Below are positions 8,268 to 15,730 of a DNA stretch of 46,600 bases, piece by piece. The translations under genes were made by a program, and so were the position numbers. The notes beneath the pieces were generated by a model that was not told the DNA's origin, searched no databases, and saw only the letters and a list, made by a program, of their open reading frames with translations. Position 1 is the first letter of the stretch; the number at the start of each line of letters is the position of its first letter. The stretch covers positions 1 through 46,600 of the forward strand of contig PXRO01000033.1 in assembly GCA_003021685.1 (NCBI GenBank). Direction: 5' to 3'. This DNA comes from Halobacteriales archaeon QS_4_62_28 (GTDB taxonomy: Archaea > Halobacteriota > Halobacteria > Halobacteriales > Haloarculaceae).

Positions 8268-8510
8268 CTAATCTTCGTCGGCGTCCGCGTGGCTCACTCC
8301 ACCGGGGCCGGTCAGGTTCAGGGGCTTGATCCAGATGGCCCACATCGCGATGGCACCGAACCCGTAGCCCAGCGCCCAGACGGCACTTCCGAGGAGGTCG
8401 AAGCCAGCCGCCGACAGCGCGTAGTTCGCCAGTCCGGGAACGATGACGACCGTCGCGAACGCGAGGCCGAAAGCGACCTTTTCGCGCCCGTTCGACGAGT
8501 TCTCTGTCAT
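8268..8510 (-). CDS. Small two-helix membrane protein
   Basis: This 80-residue protein has a charged N-terminus, two hydrophobic helices (about residues 13-33 and 40-62) and an acidic C-terminal tail (HADADED). The family name is not recognised. Its ATG overlaps the TGA of a 54-residue upstream frame (ATGA at 8507-8510), suggesting translational coupling. A T-run on the coding strand after the stop (around 8245-8252) could terminate the transcript before the levansucrase gene. Confidence 0.7.
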   Translation of the reverse strand: MTENSSNGREKVAFGLAFATVVIVPGLANYALSAAGFDLLGSAVWALGYGFGAIAMWAIWIKPLNLTGPGGVSHADADED

Positions 8511-8671
8511 ACATGACGGTGGGTCGCTGAGCGTAAATGGATGCCGAACTCGTCGGGAGTAGCGGCCACGCGGGACCGTGCACTCGCTGGCCAGTCGGTC
8601 GCGATAACGACGACCTGCTCACCGATGTCGAGAACGCCGAAATCGGTTCCGTGGCGCGGGCCTACGGCCAC
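8507..8671 (-). CDS. Possible 54-residue hypothetical protein
   Basis: A GTG-initiated frame starts VAVGPRHGTDFG and ends ...THRHV. About two thirds of its codons end in G or C, and its stop overlaps the start of the next gene by the classic ATGA arrangement. It begins about 40 bases after the stop of the HalOD1 gene on the same strand. The centre (LDIGEQVVVIATDW) looks like a beta-strand-rich core. The frame is open upstream of the GTG but has no better start. No family is recognised. It may be real and translationally coupled, or a chance open frame. Confidence 0.42.
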   Translation of the reverse strand: MAVGPRHGTDFGVLDIGEQVVVIATDWPASARSRVAATPDEFGIHLRSATHRHV

Positions 8672-8711
8672 GTCTACACGTACACTTGCACAAGCTCCAC
8701 GAAAGAGGCGA

Positions 8712-8981
8712 CTATCGCTTCTCGTCGACTATTCGCGTCTCGATCTGGCCGTCGGACTGGGAGACGATCACAGTGGCGTCCTGGACAGTGAACTGAACCG
8801 AGAGGTCCGCGTTCGACGTGTGGGCGAAAAGCTGATCGAGCGCGTCAAGGTCGACGAAGTCGAACAACGTCTGGCCCTGTTCCTGCAGGTCGATCCGGTC
8901 GTGGTCACGGACCGAACTGATGATACTGGTACTTACTTCCTGTCCGGCGGCATTCGTCTCGTATCGAGCATGATTGTTCAT
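8712..8981 (-). CDS. HalOD1-domain protein
   Basis: This 89-residue protein matches the HalOD1 output-domain pattern: a variable N-terminus, a DLQEQGQTLFDFVDLDALDQLF helix segment, then short strands (SVQFTVQDATVIVS). HalOD1 domains are small haloarchaeal modules often associated with signalling, sometimes stand-alone as here. ATG 8981 (MNNHARYETN) is preferred over an upstream in-frame ATG at 9029, which would add a cysteine-rich, non-conserved extension. It heads a probable minus-strand unit with the two small genes that follow. Confidence 0.75.
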   Translation of the reverse strand: MNNHARYETNAAGQEVSTSIISSVRDHDRIDLQEQGQTLFDFVDLDALDQLFAHTSNADLSVQFTVQDATVIVSQSDGQIETRIVDEKR

Positions 8982-9097
8982 CGCTGGATGGGGGCATGTT
9001 GGTGCAATGGAACAAAAAAGTAGCGCCAACAGCCGGACGCAATGGATGGTCGAGAACGAAACAGTCGTCTTTTGGGCACGGCCACACCACAGGGGGT

Positions 9098-9463
9098 ATG
9101 GAGCGACACCCTACCCGAATCGACGACGAGACGCTGTGTATCGAGATCGAAGGCCAGTCGCTCGAAGTCGGACGCCTCGCCGACATCTGTGCCATCGTCG
9201 GCGGCGACACTTACACTATCGAATACGACAGTCGAGAACAGGCCGCCGCCTGGCTTGGAACCGACGAGGACGGTCAGATAACCTTCGACGTTCGTGAGAC
9301 GCTGGCCGATATGGACTACAACGACGCATTCGTCGAGAAAATCAGGACGGAACCACTCGATGAGACCACCGACGAGGGCTATCCCGTCCGCACTGCGACG
9401 TTCGCGAAACTAATGCAGGAAATCTGGGACTCGAAAGGGCAGATCGAACTCTGCGACAAATAG
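9098..9463 (+). CDS. Conserved haloarchaeal hypothetical protein
   Basis: This is a 121-residue acidic soluble protein. ATG 9098 (MERHPTRID) is chosen because upstream in-frame codons are basic and unlike haloarchaeal coding sequence. It mixes short strands (TLCIEIEGQSLEVGRL; TYTIEYDS) with a helical C-terminus (FAKLMQEIWDSKG). There is no zinc site, membrane segment or recognised domain. It is divergent from the HalOD1 operon and convergent with coxC. The function is not known. Confidence 0.65.
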   Translation: MERHPTRIDDETLCIEIEGQSLEVGRLADICAIVGGDTYTIEYDSREQAAAWLGTDEDGQITFDVRETLADMDYNDAFVEKIRTEPLDETTDEGYPVRTATFAKLMQEIWDSKGQIELCDK

Positions 9464-9560
9464 CGCCGAAACAGGCACCGACGGCACCGTCGCGACGACG
9501 AACGTATACCGATGACGCACAGGTTCGAACCTGCTGGTGGAAGCGAACTACTCGTGTCGA

Positions 9561-10433
9561 TCAGGTCGCGATTTCCGCGCCCAGGTAGAGAGCGACGACG
9601 AGGAAGATCCAGACCACGTCGACGAAGTGCCAGTACATCGAGGCCGTCGAGACGGAGGTGTGCCGTTCAGCGGAGTACTGGCCGTAGATTGCGCGCACGA
9701 AGACGATGCCCAGCAGGACAGCGCCCATCGTCACGTGGAGACCGTGGAGACCGGTCAGGCCGTAGAACGCGGAGGCGTAGGCACCCTCGGCGATGGTGAA
9801 GCTCTCGGCGACGATGAACTCGTAGTACTCCAGGGCCTGCCCGCCGATGAAGATCACGCCGAGAGCAATCGTGATCGCGAGCCAGCGGAGGAAGCTCTGC
9901 CGGTCGTTGTCTAGCAGTTTGACGTGGGCGCGGTGCAGGGTGATCGAGCTGACGACGAGGATCACCGTGTTGGCGAGCACGAGGTCCCCGAAGACGTGAC
10001 CGCTGTGGGGGAGCAGTTCGGCCGACCAGACTTCCCCCCCGCGAATGATGAAGTAGTAGACGAAGCCGGCACCGAAGGTTGCGACTTCAGTCCCTAGGAA
10101 GAGGAGCATCGCGAACTTGAGCGTGCGATCTGAGTGATAATCGGTGCCACGCTCCCAGAAGTTGGCGACGAAGGCATGATACAGCCACCCGTAGATGCCG
10201 GCGAGGAACACGCCGACACTGAGGACGGCCGAGGCCGCACCGACCGTTTCCGAGACGACGGGATTCTCTGCCTGTGAGAGGACGAACAGGCCGGCGGCGA
10301 CGTAGATGCCGGCGGCACCGATAGCGGTGACGAAGGGCCACCAGCTGGCCTCGCCGAACCCGCGTGGCCAGTCCTCGACGGCGGGGAGATGATGTTCCCC
10401 GTGCTCCTCCGATGAATCTTCGGCTACGCTCAT
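9561..10433 (-). CDS. coxC: Cytochrome c oxidase subunit III
   Basis: This is a 290-residue membrane protein with about seven hydrophobic helices, beginning WWPFVTAIGAAGIYVAAGLFVL and ending WIFLVVALYLGAEIAT. Typical subunit III motifs are present: GLTGLHGLHVTMGAV and YWHFVDVVWIF near the C-terminus. It is part of the heme-copper terminal oxidase that reduces O2 in the cell membrane. The N-terminal 25 residues are histidine- and glutamate-rich. The other oxidase subunits are not adjacent here. It is divergent from the disrupted membrane protein gene at 10527. Confidence 0.93.
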   Translation of the reverse strand: MSVAEDSSEEHGEHHLPAVEDWPRGFGEASWWPFVTAIGAAGIYVAAGLFVLSQAENPVVSETVGAASAVLSVGVFLAGIYGWLYHAFVANFWERGTDYHSDRTLKFAMLLFLGTEVATFGAGFVYYFIIRGGEVWSAELLPHSGHVFGDLVLANTVILVVSSITLHRAHVKLLDNDRQSFLRWLAITIALGVIFIGGQALEYYEFIVAESFTIAEGAYASAFYGLTGLHGLHVTMGAVLLGIVFVRAIYGQYSAERHTSVSTASMYWHFVDVVWIFLVVALYLGAEIAT

Positions 10434-10526
10434 GTCCGGCTCTTACGAGTGAACCATCAAAAGCGCTTCCAACTGCCGGCGCAGGGAATCGATGGCTTCT
10501 CACTCACAGAGACGAAGCGTCCGGTA

Positions 10527-11856
10527 ATGATCCGGCGTCGTGTGCTGGCAGTCACGATACTCGTGATGGCCGCCGTCGGTCGGGTATCGGCTCACGGCGG
10601 GAGTCTCTCGGAGGGCGTTCGCGAGCCGTTGACCATCCCGACGTGGCTGTTTCTCTCGACCGGCGGCGCGGCCGTCGGGGCCTCGTTCCTGCTCGCCAGT
10701 TTCGTCACGGACCGGTCGCTGATCGACGACATCCACGAGTGGCGTCGCTCCGTCCCGATGCCTGCCCGGACAATTCTCACTGGCGTCGTTCGGGCGCTGG
10801 GTGTCACCGCCCTCGTGCTCGTCATCGCGGCCGGTTACTTCGGCCCGACCGATCCGCGCACGAACGCGGCGATACTGCTGGTCTGGGTCGGCTGGTGGGC
10901 CGGCCTCGCGATGAGCGCCTACCTGCTTGGCAATAGCTGGCCGCTCCTCAATCCCTGGCGAACGATTGCCCGAGCGCTCCCGTCACTGGACTGGTCCTAC
11001 CCCGACCGACTGGGTGCCTGGCCGAGCGTTGTGGGCCTGCTCGCGCTCGTCTTCCTGGAAGTCGTCAGTCCGCTGGCCGAGCAATCGGCCCTGCTGGCGA
11101 CCACGGTCCTCGCGTACTCCGTCGTGACGCTGGCCGGCGCGCTGGTGTTCGGTCCGGCGACGTGGTTCGAGCAGGTCGACCCGCCGGCGCGCGTCTTTCG
11201 CTACTACGGGCGGGTCGCTCCCATCAGTGTCGACGACGAGGGGCCATCTATTCGACTGCCCGGGACGGCGCTGTCGACGCCGCGACTGGTCGACGGCAAC
11301 GACGAGGTGGCTTTCGTCGTCGGACTGCTCTGGGTGACGACCTTCGATGGGTTCGTCGCCACGCCGGCCTGGGGTGACATCGCCACGCCGCTGGTCGATG
11401 CTGGTCTCCCGCCACTGGCGGTGTATCTTTTGGGCCTGTTCGTCGGCTTCGTGCTCTTTCTGGGCGTCTACCTGCTGGCGGCCACGCTCGCCCGCCGGAG
11501 CGGGAACACGTTCGTGGCGACCACGGCGCTGGCCCAGCGCTTTGCCCCGCCACTGCTTGCAATCGCCGCGGGCTACCATCTCGCTCACTACCTGGACTAC
11601 TTCCTCGGGCTCTCGCCGGCACTCGTCCAGGCCGTCGCCACACCGCTTTCGACCCGGAGTTCCGTGCTCCTGGTGCCGATTCCACCGTGGCCACCCAGAT
11701 TGCGAGCAGGTGGCCCACGCCGCGGCCTACGACCTGTTTCCCGGACGCCTGCAGGCGATCCGGTCGCAGTACCCCTTCATTGCCGTCATGGTCGTCTACA
11801 CCATGACGAGCCTCTGGGTCGTCTCCCAGCCAGACGCTCCCCTCCCCTATCTATGA
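10527..11856 (+). pseudogene. Multi-pass membrane protein, disrupted near 11640-11718
   Basis: The frame starting MIRRRVLAVTILVMAAVGRVSAHGG (signal-like helix) encodes many membrane helices up to about 11640 (YHLAHYLDYFLGLSPALVQAV). It then turns into arginine/proline-rich sequence and reads through into the next gene. The natural C-terminus (HAAAYDLFPGRLQAIRSQYPF ... SLWVVSQPDAPLPYL) continues in a different frame and ends with a TGA at 11854-11856 that overlaps the next ATG. Between 11687 and 11718 the reverse complement encodes VGHLLAIWVA, the hydrophobic stretch expected on the plus strand. A local inversion plus deletion is therefore likely, though an assembly artefact is possible. The function of the family is not known; it sits beside coxC. 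Confidence 0.7.
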
Positions 11857-12116
11857 GCCAGACGGACGAGTACCGCGTGCCGCCCTCGGAACCGGTGTAC
11901 GAGTGTGAACACTGCGGTCGCCCGTTCGCCCGCGAGGAGTGGCGCGCACTCCACCGTGGCCTCGAACACGCGAGCGAACTCGACGACGACGAAATCGAGC
12001 AGTTCCGCGCGGCCTACGAGGACGAGCAAGGGAGTATCCGGATGTTCCGCCTGAAGGCGCTGGCGACGCTCGTCGTGCTGTACTTTACGTTACTGATGAT
12101 CTACGCCGTCATTTGA
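11853..12116 (+). CDS. C2H2-type zinc-finger membrane protein (DUF7410-like)
   Basis: This 87-residue protein has a C2H2-like finger (YECEHCGRPFAREEWRALHRGLEH) at about residues 17-40, an acidic helix (SELDDDEIEQFRAAYEDE), and one C-terminal membrane helix (LATLVVLYFTLLMIYAVI). This layout is seen in small haloarchaeal proteins next to oxidase genes. The ATG overlaps the stop of the preceding membrane protein (ATGA), so the two were translationally coupled. The upstream frameshift joins them into one artificial frame, but this gene is intact. Confidence 0.75.
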   Translation: MSQTDEYRVPPSEPVYECEHCGRPFAREEWRALHRGLEHASELDDDEIEQFRAAYEDEQGSIRMFRLKALATLVVLYFTLLMIYAVI

Positions 12117-12219
12117 CGGACCCCACCCTGCGTCGCTCGCTCTTTTGATGTTTACGACATAGAGGGTGTCACAGAACGGTTCACACACCTTCTGTGCCTA
12201 CCCGGGCGAACGATAAGTA

Positions 12220-12250
12220 CAGATGACTCACGTCCCACTCGCTTCGCTCG
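12220..12250. repeat. 31-bp direct repeat, left copy
   Basis: It matches 12720-12750 at 30 of 31 positions (one g/t difference), exactly 500 bases apart. The two copies bracket the DUF433/DUF5615-like module. The left copy begins five bases beyond the truncated toxin-like stop. Confidence 0.8.
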
Positions 12251-12254
12251 TGAA

Positions 12255-12365
12255 TCACAGCCAGTCGGTCGTAATGTACGTCACTGTATCCATCGCCTCC
12301 CGATTGGGGAACGCTTCGATAACGCGCTGGATGATGTTCTCGTCAAGCAGTAACGACACCTGCAT
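12255..12365 (-). pseudogene. Truncated DUF5615-like (PIN-related) toxin
   Basis: The 36-residue frame begins MQVSLLLDENIIQRVIEAF, matching the N-terminal LLLDEN signature of DUF5615 proteins, which share the PIN/Mut7-C fold and are normally about 100-120 residues. The frame stops at 12255, right at the direct repeat, so most of the domain including the later acidic residues is missing. It starts two bases after the DUF433 stop, the standard antitoxin-toxin order. Loss through recombination at the repeat is the likely cause. It should be inactive. Confidence 0.6.
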
Positions 12366-12367
12366 GA

Positions 12368-12661
12368 TTACGATTCAGGCAGGTCCTCGGGGCCGATGAT
12401 GATTTTCGGATCTTCTTTCGCGACTTCGTGGAGTTCTCGACGGCGTTCGTCGACCGCCCGCATCTCTTCAGGGTGGTCGTGATAGTACGCCAGTGCGTGG
12501 TAGACTTCCGAGGCGGTGAGGTCAAAGCGGTCCGCAACCGTCCGCGCGTCGAGGCCGTGCTCTTCGACCAGCGCGTGGATGTGGCTCACGGTGATTCGCC
12601 GGCCCCGGATGTGGGGCTCGTCGTGAATCTCCGACTCGTCACCTGAGACGACGGTGCTCAT
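12368..12661 (-). CDS. DUF433-family antitoxin
   Basis: This 97-residue protein has RGRRITVSHIHALVEEHGLDARTVADRFDLTASEVYHALAYYHDHPEEM, a helix-turn-helix characteristic of DUF433 antitoxins (VapB-like), followed by a charged linker and a short C-terminal tail (IIIGPEDLPES) that would bind the toxin. DUF433/DUF5615 pairs are toxin-antitoxin modules in archaea and bacteria. The antitoxin looks intact while its partner is truncated. Autoregulation through the HTH is likely by analogy. Confidence 0.82.
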   Translation of the reverse strand: MSTVVSGDESEIHDEPHIRGRRITVSHIHALVEEHGLDARTVADRFDLTASEVYHALAYYHDHPEEMRAVDERRRELHEVAKEDPKIIIGPEDLPES

Positions 12662-12719
12662 CTGCTCCGACGTAGTGTAGACTACTATTGCGACGGTCTT
12701 CAGTCTTTGCCGGTACAGG

Positions 12720-12750
12720 CAGATGACTCACTTCCCACTCGCTTCGCTCG
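12720..12750. repeat. 31-bp direct repeat, right copy, in a repeat-rich spacer
   Basis: This is the partner of 12220-12250. The spacer that follows (12751-12893) holds a perfect hairpin GAGACGCGC/GCGCGTCTC (12773-12796 area). It also has an inverted match of CTCGCTTCGCTCGC (12738-12751) with GCGAGCGAAGCGAG (about 12822-12836). No gene is seen. The spacer ends in the leader of rpoL. Confidence 0.7.
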
Positions 12751-12893
12751 CGGTTCGTTCGTCATACCGCAGAGAGACGCGCGGAGCGCGTCTCGGACAG
12801 CAATCCCACACGTCTTAAAATGGCGAGCGAAGCGAGCCGTTTGCCCACGACGAGAAGCGAAGCTTTGATGCGCGCAAGCCCACACGGACCTGT

Positions 12894-13178
12894 ATGGATC
12901 TACGCGTCATCGAGAAGGAGGACACGATGCTCTCTATCGAGATTGCCGGCGAGGACCACACGTTCATGAACGTCTTGAAGGGTGCACTACTGGAGACGGA
13001 GGGTGTCACGGCCGCGACGTACGACGTGAACCCCGACCAGTCCGGGGGCCAGACTGACCCGGTACTGACACTCAAGACGGACGCGGCGGTGGACGCACTC
13101 GACGCCCTCGAAAACGGTGCCGAGCGTGTGATCGAGAAGACCGACGACTTCGAAGCCGCGTTCGACGCGGCCGCATAA
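12894..13178 (+). CDS. rpoL: DNA-directed RNA polymerase subunit L (Rpo11)
   Basis: This is a 94-residue protein of full family length. It shows the Rpb11/RpoL pattern: [33 protein letters not shown], then [12 protein letters not shown], then a C-terminal helix ([22 protein letters not shown]). It pairs with RpoD (Rpo3) to form the alpha-like assembly platform of archaeal RNA polymerase. It is monocistronic here, facing a zinc-ribbon/CAP-like gene. Confidence 0.93.
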   Translation: MDLRVIEKEDTMLSIEIAGEDHTFMNVLKGALLETEGVTAATYDVNPDQSGGQTDPVLTLKTDAAVDALDALENGAERVIEKTDDFEAAFDAAA

Positions 13179-13194
13179 TACAGGAACGTTTCGC

Positions 13195-14034
13195 TCAACA
13201 GGCGGCGACTGTGACGAACACGCGGTCGTTCTGGCCCACGTGGACGTCGACACCGATGCGTTCCCGTGACTCGCTCACGAGCGCCTGGCGATTGTCGTCG
13301 CTCAGACCATCGAGCAGTGCGCTTGCAAGTGCCGACTCGTTCTCGAAGTCGGTGACCGCACCGCTCGGGGACACCGAGTAGACTGTGACCAGCGGCCGGC
13401 GGTCACAGTACTCCCGTATCTGGTTGATCTCCTCCTGTGAGAGGTCCTCGCCGTCCCCGTCAGTGGCGTCCACGGAGCGCTTGTTGACGTAGGCGCTGTA
13501 CCACGCCAGATCCGAGTCATTGGTGAGGACGCCGCCGCCGGCCGCCGTCCGTCGCTCGTCGAGGTGCTCGACGTAGGACTCCTCGACGGCGGCCAGCGAG
13601 AGGTCACCGACCTGTTCGCCCTCGCCCGGAACCGCCGGGACCGGTGGCTGTGGCGACGGGCCGATCCCTGGCACCTGGATGACGCCGAGGAACCCAAGCA
13701 CGAGGATGCCACCCAGAATCGCGGCGACGATGTAGCCAGCGACGTATCTCGGTTCGAGCACGTCGCGGTACGTCGTCCCGTCGAGGTCGTCGAGTTCGTC
13801 CCAGTCTGGCTGGCGCTTCTCGAGGTCGATGTTGCCACAGCGGCTACACGGCGGGGAGTTCTTGGTGTGCTGGCGGCCACACTCGGTACAGACCCAGACC
13901 GGATCCTGGGGACCGTCGGTCGTCTCCGGCCCCATCTGTTCGACGGCCCGTTCGAGCTTGTTGTGCCCACAGTTGTCACACGGTGGATCGTTCTCTTCGT
14001 GAGGTTTGCCACACCACGTACACCGCCACTCCAT
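13195..14034 (-). CDS. Double zinc-ribbon membrane protein with CAP/SCP-like C-terminal domain
   Basis: This 279-residue protein has two zinc ribbons at the N-terminus: C5..C8/C19..C22 (CTWCGK, CDNCGH) and CTECGR/CSRCGN near 49-67. A single membrane helix follows (about 97-120, YVAGYIVAAILGGILVLGFLGVI). A proline-rich linker then leads to an extracellular domain (SYVEHLDERR ... LAWYSAYVNKRSV ... GVDVHVGQNDRVFVTVAAC) that follows the layout of a divergent CAP/SCP domain. The usual CAP histidines are not clear. The zinc part would be cytoplasmic. It is convergent with rpoL and downstream of hisF on the same strand. The role is not known. Confidence 0.7.
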   Translation of the reverse strand: MEWRCTWCGKPHEENDPPCDNCGHNKLERAVEQMGPETTDGPQDPVWVCTECGRQHTKNSPPCSRCGNIDLEKRQPDWDELDDLDGTTYRDVLEPRYVAGYIVAAILGGILVLGFLGVIQVPGIGPSPQPPVPAVPGEGEQVGDLSLAAVEESYVEHLDERRTAAGGGVLTNDSDLAWYSAYVNKRSVDATDGDGEDLSQEEINQIREYCDRRPLVTVYSVSPSGAVTDFENESALASALLDGLSDDNRQALVSESRERIGVDVHVGQNDRVFVTVAAC

Positions 14035-14106
14035 TACCTGTTTCTCGGGGTGTCGCGCGCAAAAGGATGGCGGTAACGGCGTCGTAGCGCCACTGGCGGG
14101 CCCCGA

Positions 14107-14922
14107 CTACAGCCGGACCGGCACGCCGAGTTCGTCGAGTCGGCGCTTGGTATCTGCGATCGAGTACTCCTCGAAGTGGAAGATGGAGGCCGCCAGGCCG
14201 GCGTCGGCCCCCGCTTCGGTGAACACCTCGTACATATCCTCCGGGCTGCCACAGCCGGAGGAAGCGATGACTGGCGTCGAAACGGCGTCACAGACTGCCG
14301 TCGTCAGCGGGATATCGTAGCCGTCCTTAGTGCCGTCGGCGTCGATGGAGTTGACGAACAACTCGCCAGCGCCCCGCTCCTCTGCCTCGCTGGCCCACTC
14401 GATCACGTCCAGGTCTGTCCCCTCGCGCCCGCCCTTGACGGTACACTCGAACCAGCAGGACTCGCCGTCGACTTCGACGTAGTGCTCGCCCTGCTCGTCG
14501 AAGCGCCGCCGGGCGTCGACGGAGATGACGATACACTGGCTCCCGAAGGCCGCCGCACCTTCCTCGATCAGTTCCGGGCGGACAATCGCCCCGGAGTTGA
14601 TCGACACCTTGTCAGCGCCCGCTCGCAGGGTCTCTCTGATGTCATCGCGCGTGCGAATGCCGCCGCCGACGGTCAGCGGGATGAACACCTCGTCTGCGAC
14701 CGCCGAGACAGTGTCCAGCATCGTCTCGCGGCCCTCCGCGCTGGCGGTGATGTCGAGAAAGACGAACTCATCGGCCCCAGACTCGTTGTACTTCTTTGCC
14801 ATCTCGACTGGGTCGCCGGTGTAGGCTAGGTCCTCGAAGTTGACGCCGGTGTACACCGCTGCGTTGCCGTCCTCGTCCAGGTCCACGTCGATACAGGGGA
14901 TGATCCGCTTGGTGAGCGTCAT
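14107..14922 (-). CDS. hisF: Imidazole glycerol phosphate synthase subunit HisF
   Basis: This is a 271-residue (beta/alpha)8 protein. [14 protein letters not shown] carries the first catalytic Asp (about 11-13). [37 protein letters not shown] (phosphate loop), a second catalytic Asp in VISVDA (about residue 131) and the GSPEDM/ASIFHF C-terminus are all present. HisF uses ammonia from HisH to convert PRFAR to IGP and AICAR in histidine biosynthesis. It is slightly longer than bacterial HisF because of an acidic insert (about 140-165), as in other haloarchaea. The other his genes are not adjacent. Confidence 0.95.
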   Translation of the reverse strand: MTLTKRIIPCIDVDLDEDGNAAVYTGVNFEDLAYTGDPVEMAKKYNESGADEFVFLDITASAEGRETMLDTVSAVADEVFIPLTVGGGIRTRDDIRETLRAGADKVSINSGAIVRPELIEEGAAAFGSQCIVISVDARRRFDEQGEHYVEVDGESCWFECTVKGGREGTDLDVIEWASEAEERGAGELFVNSIDADGTKDGYDIPLTTAVCDAVSTPVIASSGCGSPEDMYEVFTEAGADAGLAASIFHFEEYSIADTKRRLDELGVPVRL

Positions 14923-15489
14923 TTACTATCTGTCCTTTCGACACTCCGGGCTTTGTCGGTTTCGACTAGTCCCGAATCGACGTGTGTCTGAGAATCCAGT
15001 CAGGAACTGAACGCCCTCCCTCGATCCGTCCAACTGCCACCGGATACACCGCGAACTGAACGCCCTCGATCCGCTCGCGGGTGCTGTGCGGGATATCCTC
15101 ACTCCGTTCGGATAGTGGCCCACGCAGCACCCGCGACCGTCTCTCGCCCGTTCAATCCACCAGGACAGCACAGCCAGACGGCCACGGACCTCCCCAGCCG
15201 ATTCGCTCCTAGAGTCGCTCATCCCTCGCACAGTGTCGTCGCGGCACAGGGCCGCGACAGTGCGCGCCACAGCAGTATTGTATGGCGGTTTTCGACTATT
15301 TCAGCCCCGGCTGAGTGCGACGAGGCCGTCACTGGAGGGGGCGCAGACGCGCTCGTCGTCGAACACGGGTGGGGTGGAACTGCAGCGTATATCTCCACAG
15401 CGTTACAGCCGGCAGTCTTACCCGTTTCCGGTGGCTGTCGCTCGCCCGCTTCCGACAGGGATACGTACCCCCGCACAGAAGCCAGCCGT
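14923..15489. other. Intergenic region with short repeats and a hairpin
   Basis: The 15-base word GAACTGAACGCCCTC occurs twice in direct orientation (15004-15018 and 15053-15067). CGCGGGTGCTG (15076-15086) and CAGCACCCGCG (15125-15135) form a perfect 11-bp inverted repeat with a 38-base loop. A minus-strand frame (from 15222 to 14926) is open but has no motif. A half-element of the ACTGCCGGCTGT family (ACAGCCGGCAGT, 15405-15416) lies just before the next gene. No RNA gene is recognised. Confidence 0.5.
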
Positions 15490-15687
15490 ATGAGCGACGA
15501 TCACGGTCACGAAGAGGATAATCGGCCGGAGTACGACCCGGAACACGTCGAACTGCCCGAGCAAGAACCGCCGCTGCGGTCGACGGCACCCCAGAGTGAT
15601 TTCACGATGGGACAGGTCAGCCGCGGCATCGCTGTGACGCTCGCCGGCCTCGTGATCGTGTTCGGTCTGGCGCTCGTCCTCGTTTGA
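15490..15687 (+). CDS. Small single-helix membrane protein
   Basis: This 65-residue protein has an acidic, histidine-containing N-terminus (MSDDHGHEEDNRPEYDPEHVELPEQEPP) followed by one C-terminal membrane helix (GIAVTLAGLVIVFGLALVLV). It is typical of small haloarchaeal conserved membrane proteins (DUF7550-like, from memory). The start is the first ATG after the repeat half-element. It is convergent with purL. The function is not known. Confidence 0.7.
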   Translation: MSDDHGHEEDNRPEYDPEHVELPEQEPPLRSTAPQSDFTMGQVSRGIAVTLAGLVIVFGLALVLV

Positions 15688-15730
15688 TCGGCGCGTTATC
15701 GCCGCCAGGTAACCGGTAACACCCCGGCAG

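Noticed and set aside
11347-11856. A separate protein in the alternate frame ending PLPYL.
   Set aside because: Only its last part has membrane-protein character; it is the true C-terminus of the disrupted 10527 gene rather than an independent gene.
12700-12885. Minus-strand frame in the rpoL upstream spacer.
   Set aside because: It translates repeat and hairpin sequence; no coding bias of its own and overlaps the rpoL leader.
14926-15222. Minus-strand frame upstream of hisF beginning MSDSRSESAGEVRG.
   Set aside because: The frame covers the direct repeats and the hairpin, has no motif, and low-quality codon use towards its end.
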